Assembly (NCBI GenBank): GCA_029975215.1
Contig: JARKPO010000040.1
Span: 1 to 49,770 of the forward strand
Length of the DNA: 49,770 nt
Direction of reading: 5' to 3'
Source: Levilinea sp.
GTDB taxonomy: Bacteria; Chloroflexota; Anaerolineae; Anaerolineales; Anaerolineaceae
In this document: one piece after another, positions 17,851 to 27,209 of the stretch
Layout: every line of letters begins with the position of its first letter
How positions within the stretch are numbered: position 1 is the first letter of the stretch
Made by a program: the position numbers and the translations under genes
Notes under the pieces: generated by a model
The model's database searches: none
The model's input: the letters and a program-made list of their open reading frames with translations, nothing else
What the model was told of the DNA's origin: nothing

Positions 17851-19008
17851 TTACCCTGAACGGTAATTTGCATTCCGATATGGCACAATTTGCTCGCCAA
17901 ATTCCTTCCGCAACTGGTTCAAACGGTTGAGAATTGTCTTATCCGTTTTCTGGAGACGTATTCCAATGTCTTTACAGGTTAACCCACGATGCCACAGTCG
18001 AATGCATTCCCTATCCCAACCCTTGTCTGGAATCATCAGCCAGGTCTGAGAAGGTTCTTTCTTGGGTTCTTCGATAGTCGGGAGAGGTTCTGAATCAGTA
18101 TTTGACGAGGTAATTTCTGAGCCCTTTATCTCCGGGGGTTTAAAATCAACAGGTAAAGACATGCTTTCTTTAGTGGATATCGAAAACCAGCCAAGCCGTT
18201 CCATCTCGTCCCGAAAAGCATCCCAAAGCCACCACCCCTTTTCAATATCAAACAAAGAAACCTTGAGAAGGGTATTTCCGTTCAGTAGTTTGTGGGCAAC
18301 CAGGTCAAGAGAAGTATCCCTGTTCAAAAATCGAACGGCAATCGGATTAATATTCAGCGGAAATTCCAGGATTTTTCGCTGTGTGCCAGGATTAAGGACG
18401 GTGCAGACCAGCCCCATCTCCTTCAATATCGATTCACGAGCCATAACTGCAAATTCAGCCGGCGAACCCTGAATGACAAATTCAAAGGCAGCTCGTGGTA
18501 TCTGGAGTAAACCCATTCTTTTACTCCATTGACCCCATAAACTGTCCTTGGGTTTATCCCTTTGGGGTTGATCCAACGTGTCTATTCCCCAAATTCTCAA
18601 CCCATTCAAAAACCAATTCATTGCATTGGCACGCTGTTCTGAGCGTATCTGAAATAGTTCGTTTGCCAGGCGCGCTAACAATTGCTCTTCATCAGAAGCG
18701 GAGCTGGCTAATCGCCGTATATCCGGTTGAATCGGGTTCAACTTCAACAAAAGGGCAGTGCGAAACAACTGAGTTTCAGCGGTATTTGGATATTCCGGAA
18801 AATGAGTGATTAAAAATGATTGTGAAGCTGGTAAGGCAGAAACACCGAACGTCACCAATGATCCCCAGGTTTTATGCTCTAGTGAGATCTCCCATTTCTC
18901 AACCATCACAGAAAGATGAATTTCAGGATGTGCAAACGGAGGTTGAGAAAGCAGCCGGCATATTGCCAATAATCGATTTGAAGTTGTGTTAAGGATGCAG
19001 CTCGTCAA
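17851..19008 (-). CDS. Hypothetical protein with C-terminal HTH-like region
   Basis: A 385-residue protein of unrecognised family. Residues about 340-380 (ECIRLWHRGLTCKDIGIRLQKTDKTILNRLNQLR) look like a helix-turn-helix of the kind found in resolvase or regulator tails. The frame opens with TTG at 19008, with GGAG 12 bases upstream, three bases after the tyrosine recombinase stop; a later start is possible. Position between replication and recombination genes suggests a role in element maintenance. Confidence 0.6.
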   Translation of the reverse strand: MTSCILNTTSNRLLAICRLLSQPPFAHPEIHLSVMVEKWEISLEHKTWGSLVTFGVSALPASQSFLITHFPEYPNTAETQLFRTALLLKLNPIQPDIRRLASSASDEEQLLARLANELFQIRSEQRANAMNWFLNGLRIWGIDTLDQPQRDKPKDSLWGQWSKRMGLLQIPRAAFEFVIQGSPAEFAVMARESILKEMGLVCTVLNPGTQRKILEFPLNINPIAVRFLNRDTSLDLVAHKLLNGNTLLKVSLFDIEKGWWLWDAFRDEMERLGWFSISTKESMSLPVDFKPPEIKGSEITSSNTDSEPLPTIEEPKKEPSQTWLMIPDKGWDRECIRLWHRGLTCKDIGIRLQKTDKTILNRLNQLRKEFGEQIVPYRNANYRSG

Positions 19009-19011
19009 GGG

Positions 19012-19962
19012 TTAGTTTCTCCGATCCTGGGGAGGAACATAACTCTGGATGGTGACTTCCTTACGATTGTGGCCTAACTGAATGGAGGTATCCAATAACG
19101 CCTGGTCATCATCCGCGCCAGCTTCAATCCTGTTTTTATAGTTTTGCGCTGCAAATGTTTTCCGGAATCCGTGTGTGCCCAGGCAAGGAATTCCGAGGGC
19201 TTTACAAGCTTTGCGCACCTGTTCGCGCACTCGATCCGGGAGAGAGCCGCGGTCATGGAAGATGTGACCGGTTGGATTTTTCTCGCCGACGGCTTTGATC
19301 TCAAAAAGGAAGGGGATTTCTTCTGGTGTAATGTGCACCTGGCGAGGTCTGCCGCCCTTGGTGTGGTTCACGTTCCCCTCCAGGGTAACGACACATACCG
19401 ATATATCAATGTCTTGTGCTCTAAGATAGACTGCTTCTCGAATCCGCAGCCCTGTTTTTTGCATCACATGCAGTACTCGCGCTGAAATTGGATCGATATT
19501 GATGATCCACTCGATAATTCGTTCCGCTTGCTCCGGAAAATAAGCCACCGGTCGAGGTTCGGAGTGGAAGCCGCCTAATCCCCCATCGGTTTTATAAGGA
19601 AGTAACGGGGGTGCATCTTTGCCAAATACTCCGGTAATCCTACAAGCGCGATCCAGCTTACGTAACGATGCCATAACGCGTCCAATCCGGCCACCACTGC
19701 GTTCGCGCCGAATCAATTCTTCAACGTATGCCTGTGCCATATCTGGTTCGACATCTTCAACTTCACTCACTTCAGGCCACTGCCTGCGGATGAATCGCGC
19801 AAATTCATGCACATCCGCCACCATGCTTTGCATGGTTCCAATACTGCGGATCACATCCTGATTGCGTCCATGTTGTTTATCTTCGTGCCGGCTGCCACCA
19901 GGTCGAAAGATTGCCTGGAGCGCTTTCATCATTTGATAAGATAATCCACCTTGCTGTGACAT
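19012..19962 (-). CDS. XerC/D-like tyrosine recombinase
   Basis: A 316-residue phage-integrase-family recombinase. The SAM-like N-domain (about 40-110) precedes a catalytic domain with Arg173 (KTGLRIREA), Lys202, His264-x-x-Arg267 (THGFRKTF), His298 and the nucleophile Tyr308. All catalytic residues are present. It sits about 7 kb inside the element, so it is probably not the enzyme acting at the flanking att sites. It may resolve multimers, invert DNA, or be left from a nested element. AGGTG upstream of ATG 19962 is the likely ribosome binding site. Confidence 0.88.
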   Translation of the reverse strand: MSQQGGLSYQMMKALQAIFRPGGSRHEDKQHGRNQDVIRSIGTMQSMVADVHEFARFIRRQWPEVSEVEDVEPDMAQAYVEELIRRERSGGRIGRVMASLRKLDRACRITGVFGKDAPPLLPYKTDGGLGGFHSEPRPVAYFPEQAERIIEWIINIDPISARVLHVMQKTGLRIREAVYLRAQDIDISVCVVTLEGNVNHTKGGRPRQVHITPEEIPFLFEIKAVGEKNPTGHIFHDRGSLPDRVREQVRKACKALGIPCLGTHGFRKTFAAQNYKNRIEAGADDDQALLDTSIQLGHNRKEVTIQSYVPPQDRRN

Positions 19963-20646
19963 AATTCTGCACCTGCCTGTTTACGCTTAAATCGGGTTCG
20001 AACGGCTTTTTTTACCGTTTCTGGTTGTTTCCCTTTGTTTCCTTAAGGGAACCCCTTTCTAAAAATGGGGCGTTTTGTTGTACTTGCCTCGTTCAGACAG
20101 CCGATTCGGCTGCACACCCAGGGATGGGCGCCCTATCCATCGGACAGGGTGACCGTTTGGTGTGAGGCCCACGGACCAGCAAGAGTACGGTCAAATCTCG
20201 CTGCCGTGCACTCAATAGATCGACTGGACTCTGTTGAGCGGCTCCCGCTGCGCACTTCGCTTTGGGAAGGTGATGGGTGCAAAGTCAACTTTTGGGGATT
20301 CTCACGCGAACAGCAACATATGCCGGCGATCCATTCCCCCTGGTTGTGCCGGTTCGGTTTTTGCGTATTAAAACAAAAATACCGAACATTGCACCCGGGC
20401 GGAAATAAACAGGCTAACGTTCAGTATTACGGTGTAAAAAAAAGCTATCGTTTAATTTTTTTGGACGCCATTGCGTCTCATTCAATTGTAATTTGATTAT
20501 AGCACGCGTTTTCTGTCTTGCCAAATCGCGACAGGGACAATTTTATATTTTTCAAGGTTGAAAAGTATTTGTAAGGCCTAATAATTTTTTCTACACACGT
20601 TATATCAATTACAAATTTCTGGAATATCCTCAAATTTTGGGCTATA
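19963..20646. other. Non-coding stretch with palindromes
   Basis: A 684-base gap between two leftward genes. It contains a perfect dyad CAGCCGA-T-TCGGCTG at 20098-20112, GGGCGCCC near 20127, a GACGC/GCGTC hairpin near 20464-20477, and an AT-rich half nearer the helicase gene. The + strand can be read as 143 codons (20065-20496), but no family or ribosome binding site supports it. The gap must hold the promoter of the leftward operon and could hold a replication origin. No iterons were identified. Confidence 0.45.
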
Positions 20647-23091
20647 TTAAACTTCATAACCAATGGCCTTATACCCCTTTTTCCTCTTTCCAAACATACC
20701 AGCCAATACTGGCACTTGGTCATCGACATAATCATAGATGATCACCTCACTTTTACGGTCATAATTGCGGTGAAGTCGACCTGCATATTGCGCTACCGTT
20801 CCGCGCCAGGCAATTGGCAATGCTAAAAATAAAGTATCAAGGCGAGCATCATCAAACCCTTCTCCCAGATACCTTCCGGTGGCAATGATCAAACGTTCTT
20901 CATCCTCTGGAATATTTTTTAATTGATCCATCAATAAAATTCGTTGTTTGCGACCCATCCCGCCGGATAACACGATGATATTTTTCACTTTATCAGCCAG
21001 GGTATCTGCAAAATATGTGAGGTGTTCTCGCCGCTCTGTCAACAATACAGGCGAACGGCCAATGTGAACGGCTTCAACAACATCATCAACAATCATTTGA
21101 TTTCGATAGAAATCCGCTGCCAGCATCGCGTACACTTCCTGAATGCCTGGTTCTGGAGCATTGTCCGCTCGACTTGGCAAAATGAAATTGGTTCTTCGGG
21201 CAATTACCTTGTGGGTAAATGAGCGTGTGGCGGCTTGTTGGCGATCATCTACCCGGTATCGGACGGGTCCACATTGCATAAAAATGATCGGGTGGTGACC
21301 ATCCTGCCGGGTGACGGTTGCAGATAAACCGGTAATGAACCTGGCTTTTGCTTGCCGAATCACCTGCTCAAAACTGGCTGCGGATATGTGGTGGCATTCA
21401 TCAACGATGATATGGCCATAATTTCCGACCAAATCATTGACTGTGCCCTTGTTGATCAGGCTCTGGATCATCGCAATATCTACCGTTCCGGTAATTTTAT
21501 GTTTCCCACCCCCGATCTGTCCGATTTCCTTTTTCCCCAGTCCCAAAAAAGATTGGAGGCTTTCTACCCATTGGTCCATCAGCTGTCTTCGATGAACAAT
21601 CACCAGGGTGTTCACTTTCCTTTGAGCAATTAACCATGCACCAATGACCGTTTTGCCGAAAGCAGTAGAAGCAGAAAGAACGCCAATATCATGCTTAATC
21701 AGTTGATCTGCGGCAAGCTGCTGCTCAGTACGAAGCGTTCCCTGGAAGTTTAATAATAGAGGATCACCAGTCGCACGTTCGTCAATCATCTTTGTTTTGA
21801 TTTTTAGCTCACCCAATACCTGGAACAACTCTTCCTGACACCCTCTGGGTAAGGCAAGGTGTTTCGGATATTCCTCACAACAGCTGATAATCCTGGGTTT
21901 CCCGAACGTTGATAGGCGCATGGCCTGGGCTTTGTAAAATTCGGGGTTTTGAAAGGCGGCCAACCGGATGAGGCGATTTCGCAAGGGCGCGGGCAGACCT
22001 TCTTTTTCGATGTAAATCTGGTTGCTGATGACCAGGTAGAGTTGATCTGGCAAAGGACCAGTTATTGGTGGTTCCTTATATTTCCGTGATGGGGTCAGTT
22101 TCCAGGGTTCGTTCTCGGTTTCATCCAAAACTACCGCCCGGACGCCGGTGATTTCACCTTCGTCTTGAACATTCTTCACAATTCTTTCGAGGTCTTGATG
22201 AGCCATCTTCTGAATCGATGACATAAAAGCCCACTGATCGGAATAGGGATTGAGTTCATTGTCCAAAAAGACGCTGTTATTTTGTTCACGTGGTTTTTTC
22301 TGCAGTGGTAGTGCAATCAGATTACCAAATCCGCCTCTGGGTAAAGTATCCTGGCTGGGGAAAAGCCGGTCGTAGGAATCCATTCCGATTTCCGGTCGCC
22401 GGTTCATTGTACTGGTAAGCAGTAATGCCCCGAGTTTTCGCGCTAATACTGCAGGAACTGGTGTTTCAAAAAATACCCATACGTGCCCACCGTTTCCGGA
22501 TCGTGATCGTTCTAAGACGGCAGGAACTTGATAACTGACGCACGTTTCCAGAAAGGTTTTGGCATCTTCAGTCCAGGTGGATTTATCAAAATCAGCTGCC
22601 AGAAACCAGCATGATTCGTCTGCCAACAAAGGATAAACCCCTATTGTAAAGTCTCTGCCAAAACGGTCATTGGGGTCAATTCCCATGAGATGATTCCGGA
22701 TGATCTCATCGCTAACTTGAGTAAACGCGCGAAAATTGCATTCCTGGCAGGCAATCTTAGGCTTTTGGCAGATACCTGCTTGCCATTCATTGCGACAGAC
22801 GGGGGCGTAGCCTGACTTTCTGGTTTTGGAATTTTCGAACCTGCGTGGGAATACGTCCTCCCGCCCTTTGAATAAAGAACGGAATAACCGGATTTTTTCC
22901 TCTTGAGAGGATTGGTTATTGACTGTAATTCCCTGAATGTTCAGCATTAGTTGTGCTGGAGAATCTTTTTGAAGGAGCTGCCGGCGTAATTGTGTCAGTT
23001 CATCCAGTAACTGGTTACGGTGATGATCCAGATTCGCTAACTCTGCTTCGATCTCAGAAATTTTTCGTTCAATATCAAAGGATTCAGCCAT
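20647..23091 (-). CDS. TOTE-type primase fused to SF2 helicase
   Basis: An 814-residue fusion. After a coiled coil (about 1-45) comes a TOTE-type archaeo-eukaryotic primase domain (about 85-270) with CRNEW.AGICQKPKIACQEC, the acidic FLAADFD and RSGNGGHVWVFF. A superfamily 2 helicase follows, with ASTAFGKT, the DECHH box and helicase C (GRYLGEGFDD). TOTE systems were predicted from comparative genomics to be conflict modules. ATG 23091 is chosen over 23106 because it lies exactly six bases after a TACAAT -10 box, giving a leaderless mRNA. It is divergent from the XRE regulator and could be defence or element replication. Confidence 0.85.
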   Translation of the reverse strand: MAESFDIERKISEIEAELANLDHHRNQLLDELTQLRRQLLQKDSPAQLMLNIQGITVNNQSSQEEKIRLFRSLFKGREDVFPRRFENSKTRKSGYAPVCRNEWQAGICQKPKIACQECNFRAFTQVSDEIIRNHLMGIDPNDRFGRDFTIGVYPLLADESCWFLAADFDKSTWTEDAKTFLETCVSYQVPAVLERSRSGNGGHVWVFFETPVPAVLARKLGALLLTSTMNRRPEIGMDSYDRLFPSQDTLPRGGFGNLIALPLQKKPREQNNSVFLDNELNPYSDQWAFMSSIQKMAHQDLERIVKNVQDEGEITGVRAVVLDETENEPWKLTPSRKYKEPPITGPLPDQLYLVISNQIYIEKEGLPAPLRNRLIRLAAFQNPEFYKAQAMRLSTFGKPRIISCCEEYPKHLALPRGCQEELFQVLGELKIKTKMIDERATGDPLLLNFQGTLRTEQQLAADQLIKHDIGVLSASTAFGKTVIGAWLIAQRKVNTLVIVHRRQLMDQWVESLQSFLGLGKKEIGQIGGGKHKITGTVDIAMIQSLINKGTVNDLVGNYGHIIVDECHHISAASFEQVIRQAKARFITGLSATVTRQDGHHPIIFMQCGPVRYRVDDRQQAATRSFTHKVIARRTNFILPSRADNAPEPGIQEVYAMLAADFYRNQMIVDDVVEAVHIGRSPVLLTERREHLTYFADTLADKVKNIIVLSGGMGRKQRILLMDQLKNIPEDEERLIIATGRYLGEGFDDARLDTLFLALPIAWRGTVAQYAGRLHRNYDRKSEVIIYDYVDDQVPVLAGMFGKRKKGYKAIGYEV

Positions 23092-23097
23092 AGTTTT

Positions 23098-23126
23098 ATT
23101 GTACATTCATGCTGATTAGCAATCAA
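23098..23126 (-). promoter_or_regulatory. Promoter for leaderless TOTE gene transcript
   Basis: Minus strand TTGATT (23126-23121), 17 bp spacer, TACAAT (23103-23098), six bases, then ATG 23091. The spacing places +1 on the start codon. No Shine-Dalgarno sequence precedes either candidate ATG. Confidence 0.65.
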
Positions 23127-23189
23127 AGTTTTTAAGTAATTTTAGGAACATGTTTGTGGTGCTGTTTATCGACTTGTACTCCATTTTCG

Positions 23190-23240
23190 TTGACATTTTT
23201 TGTTTCCTCACCTATGATTATAGAATACTCCCACGTGAGG
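23190..23240 (+). promoter_or_regulatory. Consensus promoter and dyad of the defence block
   Basis: TTGACA (23190-23195), 17 bp, TATGAT (23213-23218). An inverted repeat CCTCAC (23206-23211) / GTGAGG (23235-23240) brackets the -10 box and the start site, so the XRE protein encoded just downstream could repress its own promoter. Confidence 0.75.
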
Positions 23241-23246
23241 TGGCTC

Positions 23247-23486
23247 ATGCCCGGAAAAATTGTCAATCACTTTCGCATCTTATTAGCCCAAAAAGCAACC
23301 AAGCAACAACAAAATATCGCTTTAATGGATGTGCAGCGCGAAACCGGCATAGCCTGGTCGACGCTCAATTCCTGGGCAAACAATCAGGTAACCCGCTACG
23401 ATGCTCCTGTAATTCAAGCACTGTGTGAATACTTTGATTGCCAGGTGGGGGATTTATTGGTATTTGAGAGAGAAATTCCAGCGTAA
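23247..23486 (+). CDS. XRE-family helix-turn-helix regulator
   Basis: A 79-residue Cro/CI-type DNA-binding protein: DVQRETGIAWSTLNSWANNQVTRYDAPVIQALCEYFDCQVGDLLVFE. This pattern is common for small regulators next to restriction-modification genes. The start at ATG 23247 follows GTGAGGTGG; upstream in-frame codons lie inside the promoter. The gene is first in the rightward defence block, 54 bases before hsdMS, and probably controls it. Confidence 0.82.
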   Translation: MPGKIVNHFRILLAQKATKQQQNIALMDVQRETGIAWSTLNSWANNQVTRYDAPVIQALCEYFDCQVGDLLVFEREIPA

Positions 23487-23540
23487 TAATCAGATTAACC
23501 GCTAGTAATTTTTGGAAATCGTAATCACCAGAGGAGAATT

Positions 23541-25679
23541 ATGCCAGCAAAAAAGAAAACAACGAATGGTGCCGCCCTGGGATTTGAGCAAACTCTATGG
23601 TTGGCTGCCGACAAACTACGTGGATTTATGGATCCGGCAGAATACAAGCATGTAGTACTTGGTCTAATTTTTCTGAAATATATCTCCGATGCATTTGAAG
23701 ATCTGCACACCCGCCTGGTAGCGCAACAAGCGGAAGGCGCAGACGCCGAAGACCCGGATGAATATCGTGCCGAGGGAGTCTTCTGGGTGCCGCCGGCAGC
23801 ACGTTGGGGCTACCTGCAAGCCAATGCCAAACAACCAACCATTGGACGTTTGTTGGATGACGCCATGACTGCCATAGAACAAGTCAACCCTTCTTTAAAG
23901 GGTGTCCTACCCAAGGACTATGCCCGCCCTACATTGGATAAACAACGATTGGGTGGCTTGATTGACCTGATCGGTACCATTGGACTGGGTGATAAAGAGA
24001 ACCGTTCGCGAGACATCCTGGGCAGGGTGTATGAATATTTTTTGTCCCAGTTTGCCAGTTCGGAAGGCAAGAAAGGTGGAGAGTTCTATACTCCCCGATC
24101 CATTGTTCAGTTACTGGTGGAAATGCTGGCTCCGTATAAAGGCCGCGTCTATGACCCGTGCTGCGGTTCGGGTGGGATGTTTGTGCAGAGTGAAAAGTTT
24201 GCCGAAGCACATGGTAGCCGCATTGGCGATATCAGCGTCTACGGGCAGGAATCTAACCCCACCACCTGGCGCATGGCGAAGATGAACCTGGCAATTCGAG
24301 GAATAGAAAATAATTTGGGGGCCGAGCCATCTGATTCCTTTCGGAGAGATTTACACCCTGATTTGAAGGCTGACTTTGTGATTGCGAATCCGCCATTTAA
24401 TATTAGTGATTGGGGTGGAGAAATCCTTAAAGAAGATAAACGATGGAAATTTGGCACACCACCAACAAGCAATGCAAATTTTGCATGGGTTCAGCATTTT
24501 ATTCATCACTTGGCTCCGGACGGGCTAGCTGGTTTTGTTCTTGCCATTTCATCGCTTGATTCAGAATCTTTGGCTGAAAATGAAATTAGAAAAAATATAA
24601 TTGAATCTGACTTGGTTGATTGTATTGTGGCTCTACCAGGAAAATTATTTTACTCAACCCCAATTCCTGTTTGTCTATGGTTTATTAGTAGGAATAAGGC
24701 TGCATCTTTATTTAGAAACCATAAAGGAGAAACCCTATTTATTGATGCAAGCCAATTAAGTAAAGAGGAAAATAGAACCCATAGTTTCCTTACGGATACC
24801 GATATTAGTAAAATTTCTTCCACCTATCACTCTTGGAAGAGTAAATCAGGTTCATATGGTGATGTAGACGGGTTTTGTAGAACAGTAAGGACAGAGGAAA
24901 TTCGTCAATTCGGATATTCGTTATTTCCTGCCAGGTATGTGAAGATAGATTATAAAGAAGATGTTGTTACTTTAAGTGACTTTACAACAAAAATAAATGC
25001 CAATTTATCTCAATACTCGATGCTCCTAAGCTCATTAATGCAGGCTATTGAGGAGGTAAAGAAGCAGACTGATTTATTAATGCCAAATAACACAATAAAG
25101 AAGCCAACACGGCTAATCACGGTGCCTCTGTCTGAAATTCTTGATTGTTCTGACGAACGATTAGGAAATATGGAAGAACCTGAAATATTAACGTGTACTG
25201 AACGAGCAGGTTTAATTTTTCAAAAAGAGCGATTTGCTAAACGAGTTGCTACCGATAACACATCCAAGTATAAAGTAGTAAGAAAAACTGATATTGTCTA
25301 TAACCCCTATTTACTTTGGGCGGGTGCAATTGATCAGTGTTGGATAGTGGACATTGGTATAACTTCACCAGCATATGAGGTTTTAAGGATACGTGATGGC
25401 TATGACCCAACATTGATAGGGATCCTCTTAAAAAGCAAACAGATGATAAAAACTTACAGCGGGATTTCCGTTGGAGCCATTCAAAGACGAAGAAGAGCCC
25501 CGGTCGAAAAGTTTTTACAATTGCAGGTGACTGTACCCTCATTAGAAGATCAAAAAGTCTTAACGAAATTGAATACAGCGCTCCAACATGAAATTTCGAA
25601 TTTTAGCCAATTAAGCGGAAATATGAGGAATCTAATCGCTGATATTTCTAAGTTTTGGTTATTCTCAAATCTTGAATAG
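23541..25679 (+). CDS. Type I methylase-specificity fusion (HsdM-HsdS)
   Basis: A 712-residue protein. The N-terminal helical HsdM_N (about 10-130) and N6-adenine methylase domain (about 140-460) have the SAM motif DPCCGSGG (D205) and catalytic NPPF (N283-F286). Residues about 525-705 look like a single HsdS target-recognition domain and helix ([15 protein letters not shown]..., ending [20 protein letters not shown]). No separate hsdS exists nearby, so the fusion probably supplies specificity; with one recognition domain it would dimerise and read a symmetric bipartite site. From about 24300 the DNA becomes markedly AT-rich, suggesting a recombined 3' half. GAGGAG at 23531-23536 sets the start. 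Confidence 0.88.
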   Translation: MPAKKKTTNGAALGFEQTLWLAADKLRGFMDPAEYKHVVLGLIFLKYISDAFEDLHTRLVAQQAEGADAEDPDEYRAEGVFWVPPAARWGYLQANAKQPTIGRLLDDAMTAIEQVNPSLKGVLPKDYARPTLDKQRLGGLIDLIGTIGLGDKENRSRDILGRVYEYFLSQFASSEGKKGGEFYTPRSIVQLLVEMLAPYKGRVYDPCCGSGGMFVQSEKFAEAHGSRIGDISVYGQESNPTTWRMAKMNLAIRGIENNLGAEPSDSFRRDLHPDLKADFVIANPPFNISDWGGEILKEDKRWKFGTPPTSNANFAWVQHFIHHLAPDGLAGFVLAISSLDSESLAENEIRKNIIESDLVDCIVALPGKLFYSTPIPVCLWFISRNKAASLFRNHKGETLFIDASQLSKEENRTHSFLTDTDISKISSTYHSWKSKSGSYGDVDGFCRTVRTEEIRQFGYSLFPARYVKIDYKEDVVTLSDFTTKINANLSQYSMLLSSLMQAIEEVKKQTDLLMPNNTIKKPTRLITVPLSEILDCSDERLGNMEEPEILTCTERAGLIFQKERFAKRVATDNTSKYKVVRKTDIVYNPYLLWAGAIDQCWIVDIGITSPAYEVLRIRDGYDPTLIGILLKSKQMIKTYSGISVGAIQRRRRAPVEKFLQLQVTVPSLEDQKVLTKLNTALQHEISNFSQLSGNMRNLIADISKFWLFSNLE

Positions 25680-25688
25680 GAATATTTT

Positions 25689-27188
25689 ATGCCGCGGGTA
25701 AACCTTTCTCAGGCTGAAAAAGACTTGATAGAGCGCTGGAAAATCGCCGCCCGGTATCAAACACCGCGCCTGTCTGGATTGGCGATCGAGGGGAATGACG
25801 GCATTCGCGGAATTAGGAATTTGGCTGTCAATTTCGACCGGCCGATCACGGTGATCTGCGGTAAAAACGGCTGTGGTAAAAGCACGCTTATTTCCCTATC
25901 CAGGCTGGGATTTCAGCAAGATCATCAGTTAGATGATCTTTTTCTTGAAATCAACAATCCACATCCGTTCAATGATTTTTCGGTTCATTGGTCCTATTTA
26001 AAACATGATCCACCGCAAATCAGTCTGGATGGCGGCACCAGCACCTATTCTACTCCCCCTCCGGCTAAAAATGTCGTATATATCGGGCTTTCCAGGATTG
26101 CACCCGCCTGGGAAAACACTGCTCTGACGGCTCATTTTCGCCAACAGCCAGTGTGGGAATCGCAGAACCAGCTCGAACCGCGTAACCTTGAGCGGCTGCG
26201 CGATATCCTCAACAAACCTTTCACTGGTGCGGGTTGGGGAAAGTCCGGAGCATATGAAATGCGCACCTGTTCCACCCATGCCACATACACCAGTTTTAAC
26301 ATGTGTACCGGTGAGGAAATGCTGGTTGAAATGATCCGGCTACTCCAGCAGGCAGAAGTTGAAAGCTTGGTATTGATCGAGGACGCCGAGATTGGCCTCA
26401 ATCCGGTGGTTATGCCGCGCTTTGCCAGGCACCTGGTTGAGATCTGTGAGAGTAAGCGTTTGCAGGTAATTTTATCTACACATTCCCTGGACCTCATCAC
26501 CGCCTTTCCAAGCGAGCTTGTCTGCTTGATCAAGTCGGACGGGGCTGCACATCAGGCGAAAGATAACCCCGAAATGCAGGAAATCTTTACCAGCATATCT
26601 TCACAGGTGGAATCCGATGTCATTATCTTTTGTGAAGACGATGTAGCGGAAAGCTTAATTCGCCAGGCTGTTTCGGGCGATCTACGCAGAAGATTGAAAG
26701 TAGTCTATGGCTCAAAAACCAAATTATTAGCATACGCCGAAGCGCATTTAAAGGCTGGTTGGCCACAGATACCGTTGATCGTTTGGGACGGAGACGTTAA
26801 CGATAATGAGGTGAAAAAGTGGTTGGATTCACTAGATCAGATGACAAGGGATGAGCTTTCCGCAAAGGTGAGTCGAATCAAATTACCAGGAGAGCTTCCC
26901 CCTGAACGATGGATGCTTACACAGCTGGATACTGACGAGGGCTGCCAGCTACTGGCAGAAGAGCTTAATGAGGACGTACCAACTACTAAGGCTTTTCTGG
27001 GGATGCTTTCGACAATGACGGCGTTTCATTCGCTTTCATACAAACTTGCTGAACGAACGGGACTGGATGAAAAAGCTGTTCTACGTTCGTTAACTCGCTC
27101 AATTGGTCGTCTGTCAACAGATCCTCTTGCGCCACTTCGGGAGCAAATTGGAAAAGCAGTGAACAAAGAAATAATCCAGGTTGTGTGA
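25689..27188 (+). CDS. OLD-like ABC-ATPase with TOPRIM-like C-terminus
   Basis: A 499-residue protein. The ATPase has Walker A GKNGCGKST (58-66), an ABC-like signature MCTGEEM, Walker B LVLIEDAEIGLNP and an H-switch LSTHSLDL. The C-terminal part begins VIIFCEDDVAESL and continues to LIVWDGDVND, matching the E...DxD acidic pattern of TOPRIM nucleases in OLD-family proteins. OLD proteins act in anti-phage defence. The gene sits between hsdMS (nine bases upstream) and hsdR (21 bases downstream), so it looks like an extra component of the restriction operon. The TOPRIM call is by motif and less sure than the ATPase. Confidence 0.8.
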   Translation: MPRVNLSQAEKDLIERWKIAARYQTPRLSGLAIEGNDGIRGIRNLAVNFDRPITVICGKNGCGKSTLISLSRLGFQQDHQLDDLFLEINNPHPFNDFSVHWSYLKHDPPQISLDGGTSTYSTPPPAKNVVYIGLSRIAPAWENTALTAHFRQQPVWESQNQLEPRNLERLRDILNKPFTGAGWGKSGAYEMRTCSTHATYTSFNMCTGEEMLVEMIRLLQQAEVESLVLIEDAEIGLNPVVMPRFARHLVEICESKRLQVILSTHSLDLITAFPSELVCLIKSDGAAHQAKDNPEMQEIFTSISSQVESDVIIFCEDDVAESLIRQAVSGDLRRRLKVVYGSKTKLLAYAEAHLKAGWPQIPLIVWDGDVNDNEVKKWLDSLDQMTRDELSAKVSRIKLPGELPPERWMLTQLDTDEGCQLLAEELNEDVPTTKAFLGMLSTMTAFHSLSYKLAERTGLDEKAVLRSLTRSIGRLSTDPLAPLREQIGKAVNKEIIQVV

Positions 27189-27209
27189 GATAGAAATACG
27201 GGAGTGGCG

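Noticed and set aside
19012..19962. Tyrosine recombinase as the enzyme that integrated the island
   Set aside because: It lies 7-8 kb from the border, whereas the serine recombinase crosses attL itself.
20065..20496. 143-codon plus-strand reading frame in the element gap
   Set aside because: No ribosome binding site, no family resemblance, and odd composition; treated as chance opening.
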